A stretch of DNA of 8,866 bases from Gammaproteobacteria bacterium (GCA_029862285.1 JAOTXR010000057.1:1-8866), one strand, 5' to 3'; shown: positions 1 to 5,706, counted from the stretch's first letter. The notes: generated by a model from the sequence alone, not told the origin. Numbers and translations: made by a program.

Positions 1-35
1 TCCTCGATTGCGACATTCGATGTCGCAATCGAGGA
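1..35. repeat. Perfect 16-bp inverted repeat with 3-nt centre at the window edge
   Basis: Bases 1-16 (TCCTCGATTGCGACAT) are the exact reverse complement of bases 20-35, separated by TCG. The right arm reads VAIED in the polA frame and fits the family. The left arm would read SSIAT, which is tolerable but not clearly conserved. A perfect palindrome at the very first base suggests either a fold-back or assembly artefact at a contig end, or a real hairpin inside polA. Confidence 0.9.
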
Positions 36-579
36 TGTGGAAGCGGATCAACGCCGCGCTGCAAAGGCGATTAATTTTGGCCTGATCTATGGCATGTCTG
101 CTTTTGGGCTGGCGAGACAACTGGGTATCGAACGCCGCGAGGCACAAAAATATGTCGATCTCTACTTTGACCGTTATCCGGATGTGCGGCGCTATATGGA
201 CAAGACCCGGGAACTGGCACGCGAGCAGGGATATGTCGAAACTGTTTTCGGCAGACGTCTGTATCTCAATGACATTCAGTCACGCAATGCTGCACGCCGG
301 CAATATGCAGAGCGTAGCGCTATCAATGCGCCCATGCAGGGTACAGCCGCCGATATCATAAAGCGTGCAATGATAACGGTACACGACTGGCTGCAGTCGC
401 AAGGTGGCGGCGCGCGGTTAATCATGCAGGTACATGACGAACTGGTGCTCGAAGTACCAGAAAAACATCTCGGCGATGTTACTGACAACGTCGTTCAGCG
501 TATGGCCCAGGCCGCAAAATTAAAGGTGCCGTTGCGGGTCGATACGGGCGCAGGTGCCAACTGGGACGAAGCCCATTGA
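1..579 (+). CDS. polA: DNA polymerase I, C-terminal part (5' truncated by window edge)
   Basis: This is the end of the polymerase domain of DNA polymerase I, which fills gaps and replaces RNA primers during replication and repair. The frame is open from base 1, giving 192 residues before the TGA at 577-579. The apparent GTG start at 37 is internal. Visible family signatures are the O-helix motif B ([14 protein letters not shown], nt 52-93), whose Lys and Tyr contact the incoming nucleotide and template, and motif C (MQVHDELV, nt 424-447), whose Asp-Glu pair belongs to the metal-binding site. The protein ends in NWDEAH, very like the NWDQAH end of E. coli PolA, so the 3' end is complete. About three quarters of the gene, including any nuclease domains, lies outside the window. 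The first 35 bases form a perfect inverted repeat, so residues 1-5 (SSIAT) are less trustworthy than the rest. Confidence 0.97.
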   Translation, partial: SSIATFDVAIEDVEADQRRAAKAINFGLIYGMSAFGLARQLGIERREAQKYVDLYFDRYPDVRRYMDKTRELAREQGYVETVFGRRLYLNDIQSRNAARRQYAERSAINAPMQGTAADIIKRAMITVHDWLQSQGGGARLIMQVHDELVLEVPEKHLGDVTDNVVQRMAQAAKLKVPLRVDTGAGANWDEAH

Positions 580-751
580 CGGTTCTGTGCGAAGGACAGC
601 TCGACCGATGCCACGGCACGGCCGGTTTTCCACCCAGCCCCGCCGCGTCGACAGCGGTCCTGGCCGGGCGAGCTACCTAAGTTCCTGATTTTTTTTTGGG
701 CTGCCAGAAAAATTAATTTAAAAACAATAGGTTAACGTTTCGTTGCACTGC
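580..751. other. Non-coding spacer between polA and the sRNA promoter
   Basis: I see no credible protein gene here. A run of nine T (689-697) follows polA but is not preceded by a convincing GC-rich stem, so it is at best a weak polA terminator. The segment 704-730 is strikingly AT-rich compared with its surroundings and sits just upstream of the sigma-E-like promoter at 752-779, where it could act as an UP-like element or upstream binding site. That role is inference. Confidence 0.5.
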
Positions 752-779
752 GGAACTTCTTCCGGGAGCCGAACTCAAA
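752..779 (+). promoter_or_regulatory. Sigma-E/AlgU (ECF) type promoter of the polA-engB sRNA
   Basis: The -35 element GGAACTT (752-758) matches the RpoE consensus exactly. After 16 nt comes TCAAA (775-779), the RpoE-type -10 element. Initiation about 6-8 nt later would fall near 785-787, the base where the first hairpin of the sRNA begins. This agreement between promoter geometry and RNA structure is the main support. A TATATC at 781-786 could be read as a sigma-70 -10 box but has no -35 partner at normal spacing. In P. aeruginosa the sRNA at this locus, ErsA, depends on the RpoE homologue AlgU (sigma-22). Confidence 0.7.
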
Positions 780-785
780 CTATAT

Positions 786-909
786 CGAGCGCCATCAAAG
801 ACGCTCGCCCGCTACCTCCCTGAGCGGGCAAGCTGTCCGGCTACCCCATACCGGACATCAAGCTGCCCCGGTGCGCTTCCCCTACGTTTTGCGCCGGGGC
901 TCTTTTTTT
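786..909 (+). ncRNA. Candidate trans-acting sRNA in the Spot 42/ErsA position (polA-engB interval)
   Basis: The predicted transcript is about 120-125 nt and almost entirely structured. SL1 pairs CGAGCG (786-791) with CGCTCG (802-807), loop CCATCAAAGA. SL2 pairs GCCCGCT (807-813) with AGCGGGC (823-829), loop ACCTCCCTG; base 807 is shared, so one stem loses a pair. SL3 pairs TGTCCGG (834-840) with CCGGACA (851-857), loop CTACCCCATA. SL4 is the terminator stem (865-874 with 891-900), with TTCCCCTA in its loop. SL3 and SL4 are each preceded by CAAGCTG (829-835 and 859-865). No open reading frame with a ribosome binding site is visible. Known biology: the same interval holds spf (Spot 42) in E. 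coli and ersA in P. aeruginosa, and sRNAs with several C-rich loops (for example Xanthomonas sX13) block ribosome binding sites. The primary sequence does not look like Spot 42. Function as an envelope-stress sRNA is inferred from promoter, location and loops. Confidence 0.8.
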
Positions 910-910
910 T
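865..910 (+). terminator. Intrinsic terminator of the polA-engB sRNA
   Basis: A 10-bp stem (GCCCCGGTGC at 865-874 with GCGCCGGGGC at 891-900, one G-U pair) closes a 16-nt loop and is followed at once by TCTTTTTTTT (901-910). On the plus strand this is a textbook Rho-independent terminator with a long U tail, as found on Hfq-bound sRNAs. Read on the minus strand the stem has no T run after it, so it does not serve engB. Confidence 0.93.
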
Positions 911-920
911 GGAATTGCTG

Positions 921-950
921 CAAGAAAACCGGCGCTGATTATCAGGCGCC
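921..950 (-). terminator. Possible intrinsic terminator overlapping the engB stop codon
   Basis: On the minus strand GGCGC-C-TGA, loop TAA, and TCA-GCGCC (950 down to 931) form an 8-bp stem with one bulged C. GGTTTTCTTG follows (930-921). The engB stop codon TGA (944-942) is inside the stem. The U tract is short and interrupted, so termination may be moderate. Confidence 0.5.
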
Positions 951-1535
951 TATGGCCATCATGGTGGCCAGGACATCGCGTGCTTCGTCGACACCGAGCC
1001 GGGTGTGGGCGGAAAACAGCTGCACAGTAGCCGTATCGTTCAGATCACGCCGCACGGCCAGCAGGGTGCTGGCAGCCTTGCCGCGGCTTAGCTTGTCTGC
1101 CTTTGTCAGCAACACGTGGACCGCACATCCCTTGTTCGCCGCCGTTTGGAGCATTTGCACATCGAAGTCTGTCATCGGCCGGCGCACATCCATGATGATA
1201 ATCAATCCTGACAAGCTTTCGCGCAGGTCAAAATAAGCCTGCATGAGAACCCGCCAGTGGCGACGCATCTTTTCGGGAACCTTGGCATAACCATAGCCGG
1301 GCAGATCCACCAGACGGTGCGTGTCATCGACCGCAAAGAAATTGATCAGTTGAGTACGTCCCGGGGTCTTGCTGATCCGGGCCAGCTGCCGCTGTCCGGC
1401 AATGACGTTGATGGCACTGGATTTACCGGCGTTGGAGCGACCGGCGAAGGCCACCTCGATACCATCGTCGGGCACAAAATCCGCTGGCTGCCAGGCGCTT
1501 TGGATAAATTTGGCTTGCTGGAAAGGGTTGGACAT
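942..1535 (-). CDS. engB: Ribosome biogenesis GTPase EngB (YihA/YsxC)
   Basis: EngB is an essential TRAFAC-class GTPase needed for late assembly of the large ribosomal subunit. The 197-residue product has all its G motifs: G1 GRSNAGKS (32-39), G2 region KTPGRTQ (56-62), G3 DLPGYG (77-82), G4 TKAD (144-147) and a G5-like FSAHT near the C-terminus. I place the start at the ATG at 1535 (MSNPFQQAKF), because the family begins about 25-30 residues before G1. The open frame runs upstream to 1658, but that extension (MLLGLWGVATVL...) looks like untranslated leader and would overlap the cytochrome c4 control region. No strong Shine-Dalgarno is visible before 1535. The gene is convergent with the sRNA and divergent from cytochrome c4. 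Its length is normal for the family. Confidence 0.95.
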   Translation of the reverse strand: MSNPFQQAKFIQSAWQPADFVPDDGIEVAFAGRSNAGKSSAINVIAGQRQLARISKTPGRTQLINFFAVDDTHRLVDLPGYGYAKVPEKMRRHWRVLMQAYFDLRESLSGLIIIMDVRRPMTDFDVQMLQTAANKGCAVHVLLTKADKLSRGKAASTLLAVRRDLNDTATVQLFSAHTRLGVDEARDVLATMMAIGA

Positions 1536-1660
1536 GAGCGGAATCTGCTTGCTGCGAGCCACGACGCGCGAACAACCGCCTGAATGGTGTAAAATTCCGC
1601 GGCGTTCGGCGGGCCGGCAGTCTAGCACAGTCGCCACGCCCCATAACCCAAGGAGCACGC

Positions 1661-2263
1661 ATGATCAGGACCGCAGTATTTGTTGTCGTTTTTTGTCTGA
1701 CACTGACCGCCGCCCGGGCTGACGGTGATCCCGAAGCGGGCAAATCGAAATCGGCAACCTGCGCCGCCTGTCATGGCGCGGACGGCAACAGCAGCAACGG
1801 CGAATGGCCCAGCCTGGCTGGCCAACATGCGAGCTACATCGTCGCCCAACTCAAGGCTTACAAGAGTGGTGACCGGGCCAATGCATTGATGACACCGATG
1901 GCCATGATGCTGGACGAGCAGGGACAGGAAGACCTGGCCGCCTACTATCAGTCACAAACACTGAAGGGTGGCACCGCAGATCCCGCTAAAGTTGACGCTG
2001 GCAAAAGACTTTATCGTGGCGGCAACCCGGAAACCGGTGTCAGCGCCTGCGCTGCATGTCATGGCCCCAACGGTCATGGTAATCCGGGCGCGAACATGCC
2101 GTGGATCGCGGGACAACATGCAACCTATATTTCGAGTCAGCTGCGTCTCTATGCGGCCGGCGAACGGAAGACCGACAAGGATCAAATGATGCGGAACATC
2201 GCCTCGCAGATGAGCGAAGCGGAAATCGCCGCAGTTGCATCATACGTACAGGGTCTGCGATAG
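1661..2263 (+). CDS. Dihaem cytochrome c4, periplasmic
   Basis: This protein of 200 residues is an electron carrier of the cytochrome c4 type, with two class I c haem domains in tandem. Residues 1-20 are a Sec signal peptide ending in ARA, with cleavage probably before Asp21. Haem-binding motifs CAACH lie at 34-38 and 130-134. Candidate axial methionines are in the M77-M80 segment (LMTPM) of the first domain and at M176-M177 (QMM) of the second. Both domains share the family pattern of a haem site followed by (S/W)xAGQHxxYIxxQL, consistent with an internal duplication. The ATG at 1661 follows AGGAG (1651-1655) at good spacing. Such proteins usually deliver electrons to terminal oxidases, including cbb3 type. 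It lies just upstream of dsbA, as in Pseudomonas, but the 89-bp gap and a candidate promoter before dsbA suggest that dsbA can also be transcribed alone. Confidence 0.94.
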   Translation: MIRTAVFVVVFCLTLTAARADGDPEAGKSKSATCAACHGADGNSSNGEWPSLAGQHASYIVAQLKAYKSGDRANALMTPMAMMLDEQGQEDLAAYYQSQTLKGGTADPAKVDAGKRLYRGGNPETGVSACAACHGPNGHGNPGANMPWIAGQHATYISSQLRLYAAGERKTDKDQMMRNIASQMSEAEIAAVASYVQGLR

Positions 2264-2266
2264 CGC

Positions 2267-2282
2267 GGATTGTAAACAATCC
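2267..2282 (+). other. Small hairpin after the cytochrome c4 stop
   Basis: GGATTG (2267-2272) and CAATCC (2277-2282) form a 6-bp stem with loop TAAA, beginning four bases after the stop codon. No T run follows, so it is not a standard intrinsic terminator. It could stabilise the 3' end of the cytochrome message or cause partial termination before dsbA. Confidence 0.4.
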
Positions 2283-2294
2283 TGACGGGCCGAT

Positions 2295-2323
2295 TGAACT
2301 AGCGGTCCGACTTGTTTTCTAAT
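2295..2323 (+). promoter_or_regulatory. Candidate dsbA promoter: sigma-E-like and overlapping sigma-70-like elements
   Basis: TGAACTA (2295-2301) matches five of seven bases of the RpoE -35 consensus GGAACTT. After a 16-nt spacer comes TCTAA (2318-2322), an RpoE-type -10. The spacer length equals that of the sRNA promoter at 752-779. The same bases can be read as a sigma-70 promoter, TTGAAC (2294-2299) - N18 - TCTAAT (2318-2323), so sequence alone does not settle the sigma factor. Either reading places the transcript start about 20-25 nt before the dsbA ATG at 2353. Confidence 0.5.
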
Positions 2324-2352
2324 TGAATTCAGACAGAGATTCCGGAGTAGTT

Positions 2353-3168
2353 ATGAAAAGTCTAGTTGGCCTGATGTTGGCCCTGTTTATCGCCCTTCCG
2401 GCCTGCAGTGCAGAAAATGGCCCCGCTACGCCGCCTCCGGGCGCTGATGTAGCGACGGCCCCAGATCCGGCTCCGGCTGTCGTTGAAAATACCGAGACAC
2501 CACCGGTTGTCGCGCAGCTTGACGATCCTGCCGTGGCTCAGGTCGAGCCCTCGCCGGATCCTGCGCCAGCCGCCAAACCGATTGCCGCACCGGCGGAACG
2601 CGCCGATATTATCGCTGGCAAACACTATCGGGTCCTCAACCCGACACAGCCGACCAGTAGCTCACCAGACAAAATCGAAGTCGCCGAGTTTTTCATGTAC
2701 AGCTGCCCACATTGCATGAGCTTCGAGCCATTCATTAAAGAATACGTGGAAAGCAAACCCGCCTACGTAAGTTTTTTACGCATCCCGGCCAACTTCAACA
2801 GCATGGCCAGGGTCCATAGCAAGGCTTTTTACATGGCTGAAACGCTTGGCATACTGGAAGATGTTCATTCCGATTTATTCACTGAATACCACACAAAACG
2901 CAATCGCCTGGCTGAAGAAAAAGCTGTCATTGATTTTTTCGTCGCCCAGGGCGTAACTGGCGATGACGCCGGTACCGCTTTCAATTCGTTTGCAGTCGAT
3001 ACGAAAGTCCGGCAGGCGGATAACCTCGGACGCCGCTATGGAATCGATAGCGTGCCGGCACTGGTCATCAACGGCAAGTACGTAACATCGGGGTCGATGA
3101 CCGGCAGCATTTCCAAGCTGCGGGAAGTGGTCGATTACCTTACCGCCAAGGAAGCGGCTGAACTATAG
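2353..3168 (+). CDS. dsbA: DsbA-family thiol:disulfide oxidoreductase with Pro/Ala linker, possible lipoprotein
   Basis: DsbA proteins insert disulfide bonds into proteins in the periplasm. I use the ATG at 2353, preceded by GGAG (2344-2347), giving 271 residues; the frame is open from a TTG at 2323 but that lacks support. Residues 1-17 are a signal sequence. LPAC (15-18) could be a lipobox with Cys18 as the lipidated residue, although Pro just before Ala is uncommon; cleavage after CSA is the alternative. Residues 22-82 are a low-complexity Pro/Ala/Glu linker containing PDPAPA twice. The thioredoxin-like DsbA domain starts near 85. The active site CPHC is at 118-121 in the typical setting EFFMYSCPHC, and the cis-proline is Pro235 (SVPAL). 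Classical DsbA proteins are about 210 residues, so the linker explains the extra length. Its place after cytochrome c4 matches the Pseudomonas order. Confidence 0.93.
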   Translation: MKSLVGLMLALFIALPACSAENGPATPPPGADVATAPDPAPAVVENTETPPVVAQLDDPAVAQVEPSPDPAPAAKPIAAPAERADIIAGKHYRVLNPTQPTSSSPDKIEVAEFFMYSCPHCMSFEPFIKEYVESKPAYVSFLRIPANFNSMARVHSKAFYMAETLGILEDVHSDLFTEYHTKRNRLAEEKAVIDFFVAQGVTGDDAGTAFNSFAVDTKVRQADNLGRRYGIDSVPALVINGKYVTSGSMTGSISKLREVVDYLTAKEAAEL

Positions 3169-3216
3169 TTGCCGAGCGTTCCTCAAGCTCGCGCAAACCT
3201 GATTGTTTGTCCGGGA

Positions 3217-4524
3217 TTAGAGCGCGACGTTTTCTTCTGAGATGATGCGCCAGCGGCCATCGTCCTCGAGACGCCAGTACTGACGCTTCTTGGCACTGCT
3301 GCTGAATCTGTCACTCTCGTATTGCTGGCGGAACGAAACCACCATCATGTCGTCTTCGAATGGATGTGCGAAAACGCTGATGTCATCAAGCCCGACCCGG
3401 ATGAAGCGTTTGTTTCGCGTCACATTGGATTTGTAAGCATCCCATGCCTTCTTGTTCATACCACGGCCGTGAAATTCGCCCGAGTAATGCCCGAGGTAGG
3501 TGTCGACTTCACCGCTTTCCCAATCGGTTCGCCACTGTTCGATAGACGAAGTGATGTCTGCCCTGCGTTGCGCCACCCGATCCGTCGAAACCCACGACAG
3601 CCCATCGGCTATCAGTACCGGCGTAGAGCCTTCCTGCAGCAGCGGCGCGACCAGCTCCAGCTCCGCGTTGCTAAGCGCAACACAGCCGTCGCTGTCGAGT
3701 GGTGGCCGGCTGTAAGTACTGCTGGAGACACCGTGCAACCAGATGCCGCCGCCGGTCCGGCCATGACGCACATCCCACTCATTCGGATAGTCCACGGGAA
3801 ACGCCACAGGACCATACTTGTCAGGCAGATCGTCGCCGGGTAAGCGGTCGATGACAAAATAGACACCGACAGGTGTCTTGCGATCGCCCTGGCGTTGCTT
3901 ATGGGCGCCGTTCTTGCCACCGGACACATAGTAGTCGCCGAGCAACTCCGGCTCACCGTTCTTATTTTCGAAGACGAATAATCGGGATTCAGCGAGGTCT
4001 ACAACCAGCGCGTTCTTCTGTGAGCCACTCATCTGTACGAGAGCCTCGGGTACGCGGTCCGGACGCTTTGACGTACGATAATGTTTCCAGCGTTGCTTCG
4101 CTTCCGCCATCAACAGACCAACTGATGCGCTGGGCATATCGGTTGACTGAAACGACATTGGCACACCGGCGCGACTGGCCAGTAGATCGCCATAGACCAG
4201 ATGTGCCAGTCTGAAATTCGGGTTGGCCTCGAGCAGCTCCTGGGCCTCGTTCATTGCCGAGTCGACTTCGCCACGCCGAAAGGTCTCGATTACATTAATG
4301 AGGCGTAGTTCAGGTTCGGGATGTGGCACCGCCGTACCTATGACCGGTCCGATCGTTCCGGTTGTCGCAACCGACAGCGCCGGATTACTGCCGCCACCGG
4401 AGCTCGCGATGGTGAGTTCGGCAACGCCGCCAGCGGACGGCGCATGCGCCGCCGCGGCAATGAGTACCGCAGCAATTGCGGCAAACGCCGGCAGAAATAC
4501 TCTTTTATTATTACCGGAGGTCAT
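3217..4524 (-). CDS. L,D-transpeptidase (YkuD) family protein with C-terminal NTF2-like domain
   Basis: The YkuD domain makes or cleaves L,D-peptide bonds in peptidoglycan, or links lipoproteins to it, through a catalytic cysteine. The 435-residue product has an N-terminal hydrophobic segment (8-28; signal peptide or anchor), a Ser/Gly-rich stretch, a short TPR-like helical region (75-118), the YkuD domain (about 170-305) and an NTF2-like domain (325-433). Catalytic signatures are present: His264 in WLHG and Cys281 in SDGC. The domain resembles the YafK/DpaA branch more than classical ErfK, and the C-terminal domain recalls Cds6-type proteins; whether the enzyme forms or hydrolyses bonds cannot be read from the sequence. 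Its ATG (4524-4522) follows the TAG stop of the TPR gene with no base between, so translational coupling is likely. GAGG 9-12 bases upstream of the ATG lies inside the TPR gene. It converges with dsbA across 48 bp in which I see no good terminator. Confidence 0.88.
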   Translation of the reverse strand: MTSGNNKRVFLPAFAAIAAVLIAAAAHAPSAGGVAELTIASSGGGSNPALSVATTGTIGPVIGTAVPHPEPELRLINVIETFRRGEVDSAMNEAQELLEANPNFRLAHLVYGDLLASRAGVPMSFQSTDMPSASVGLLMAEAKQRWKHYRTSKRPDRVPEALVQMSGSQKNALVVDLAESRLFVFENKNGEPELLGDYYVSGGKNGAHKQRQGDRKTPVGVYFVIDRLPGDDLPDKYGPVAFPVDYPNEWDVRHGRTGGGIWLHGVSSSTYSRPPLDSDGCVALSNAELELVAPLLQEGSTPVLIADGLSWVSTDRVAQRRADITSSIEQWRTDWESGEVDTYLGHYSGEFHGRGMNKKAWDAYKSNVTRNKRFIRVGLDDISVFAHPFEDDMMVVSFRQQYESDRFSSSAKKRQYWRLEDDGRWRIISEENVAL

Positions 4525-5604
4525 CTAGATAGCCTCGGAAACCTCACTGGTGATCTGCCAACCGGCCGTGCTGCGGCTCATGTTGAGCGTTTTGATCACC
4601 TGGTCGCGATAGGTATCCGAACGGTAACCCTGCACAAATGTTGCGCGCGCGCGATCGGCGCCAAGCATCTCTACTTCGATGTCGCCGACGTCGACCTGGA
4701 TAAAGTTCGGCTTACTCAGCCGGTCACGGCGATAGGCCACCCAGGTCGCTCGCGGTGCGCCATTGGCGGGTCTGAAACTCGATGCATAGGCATCAACATA
4801 GCCATCTACGTCCTTACCCGCCCAGGCAACCGCCCAGGCGCGGATCGCACTGCGTATGTCATCAGCTGCTGACGACGTTTGCGACGGTACCGGTTCGGCG
4901 GCCGGCTGCGTTGTTGCCATCGCAACGGTCGTTTCCGGTTCAGGCTCCTGCGCTGGTTCTGGTTCTGGTTCCGGTGTTGTTTGTGCAGCCGCCGGAATCG
5001 TGACCGGAATCGGCTCGCTTTCAACAATGTCAGCTCCGCTGACGACCGGTTTGGTCTCGGGTGTGTTCTGCGCGACCTGAGTCACTGCCGGTTCGCCAAG
5101 CGTGCGTGGGGCGGAGAATAAACCGTTGACGGCGGAGAGTTTCAAACGTGCCGACTGGTTGGAGCGATCTTCTTCCAACGCACGATCGTAAGCAATGCCG
5201 GCCATCTTCGCGTAAAGATCACCGAGATTTTCGTGCGCCGTTGAGTAACTCGGGTGCGTTTGTATCGCCGCCATCAGTGAGTCGCGCGCTTTCTCAAACT
5301 CACCCTGTTCCGCGAACAGCACAGCGAGGTTATTGTACGGCTCCGGCAATTCCGGGAAGTCGTGCGTCAAGCTCGCAAAGACCTCTATTGCCTGTTCGCT
5401 ACGGCCGAGATCCGCGTAGATAATTCCCTGCAGAAAACGAGTCTCTGCATCATCTGGTGAATCGGCCAGCAGGCGGTCGACTTCTGCCAGCGCTTCGCCG
5501 GTACGGCCCTGTTGAAATAATGACTGGGCACGCGCCAGATCGGCTTGTGCAACCGGGGACAAGAATAACAACGAAAAGACTAGAAAGAGTGTTTGGATAC
5601 GCAT
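4525..5604 (-). CDS. Periplasmic TPR protein with Pro/Glu linker and C-terminal NTF2-like domain
   Basis: The 359-residue product has a signal peptide (1-21, ending AQA), then about three to four tetratricopeptide repeats (22-155; for example residues 52-85 and 86-119, with NNLAVLFAEQGEFEKA as a typical repeat core). A disordered linker rich in Pro, Glu, Ala and Thr follows (170-245, including EPEPEPAQEPEPE). An NTF2-like domain of about 105 residues (250-357) closes the protein. That last domain aligns with the C-terminus of the neighbouring YkuD protein. TPRs mediate protein contacts, so a scaffold or partner role for the transpeptidase is likely, but no enzymatic function is visible. The ATG at 5604 follows AGGA with a short spacing (TCT). 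It is the first gene of a two-gene minus-strand operon. No clear promoter was found in the 106 bp before it. Confidence 0.85.
   Translation of the reverse strand: MRIQTLFLVFSLLFLSPVAQADLARAQSLFQQGRTGEALAEVDRLLADSPDDAETRFLQGIIYADLGRSEQAIEVFASLTHDFPELPEPYNNLAVLFAEQGEFEKARDSLMAAIQTHPSYSTAHENLGDLYAKMAGIAYDRALEEDRSNQSARLKLSAVNGLFSAPRTLGEPAVTQVAQNTPETKPVVSGADIVESEPIPVTIPAAAQTTPEPEPEPAQEPEPETTVAMATTQPAAEPVPSQTSSAADDIRSAIRAWAVAWAGKDVDGYVDAYASSFRPANGAPRATWVAYRRDRLSKPNFIQVDVGDIEVEMLGADRARATFVQGYRSDTYRDQVIKTLNMSRSTAGWQITSEVSEAI
4955..4972. repeat. Three copies of a GGTTCT-type hexamer in the TPR-protein linker
   Basis: GGTTCT, GGTTCT, GGTTCC are tandem on the plus strand. On the coding (minus) strand they encode Glu-Pro dipeptides within the PEPEPEP linker, so this is a coding microsatellite that could vary in copy number and change linker length without breaking the frame. 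Confidence 0.8.
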
Positions 5605-5661
5605 AGATCCTAATTCTCAGATCGTTTCTGGGAGAGACGCTTAAACGACCATAGCTTATCA

Positions 5662-5706
5662 GGAAAAAGAGCCGGATGGGACTTCCCCCACAGGCCCGGC
5701 GGCTCT
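5662..5706 (-). terminator. Terminator-like hairpin upstream of the TPR-transpeptidase operon
   Basis: On the minus strand AGAGCCG (5706-5700) pairs with CGGCTCT (5674-5668), closing a 25-nt loop, and TTTTT (5668-5664) follows, with its first T also the last paired base. Read that way it resembles an intrinsic terminator, but no minus-strand gene ends here. It may stop antisense transcription out of the rhomboid gene or act as an attenuator in an operon leader. On the plus strand the hairpin has no T run and lies just before the rhomboid start. Confidence 0.4.

Noticed and set aside
1590..1595. TAAAAT as a -10 box for cytochrome c4
   Set aside because: No acceptable -35 hexamer at 16-18 bp spacing. 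It may be part of the real promoter but cannot be supported alone.
1536..1658. N-terminal extension of the engB reading frame up to a start at 1658
   Set aside because: The added 41 residues do not look like any EngB N-terminus and would fill the divergent control region of cytochrome c4. The ATG at 1535 gives normal family length.
2323..2352. TTG start adding ten residues to the dsbA product
   Set aside because: The ATG at 2353 has GGAG at good spacing and begins directly with a signal sequence; the extension would also overlap the candidate -10 element.
3173..3209. Bidirectional terminator between dsbA and the transpeptidase gene
   Set aside because: Only two 5-bp stems (CGAGC/GCTCG and CAAAC/GTTTG) are present and neither is followed by a T run on either strand.
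4856..5121. Plus-strand Gly/Ser- or Phe/Trp-rich ORFs opposite the TPR-protein linker
   Set aside because: They are antisense shadows of the low-complexity Pro/Glu linker, with no ribosome binding site or recognisable domain.
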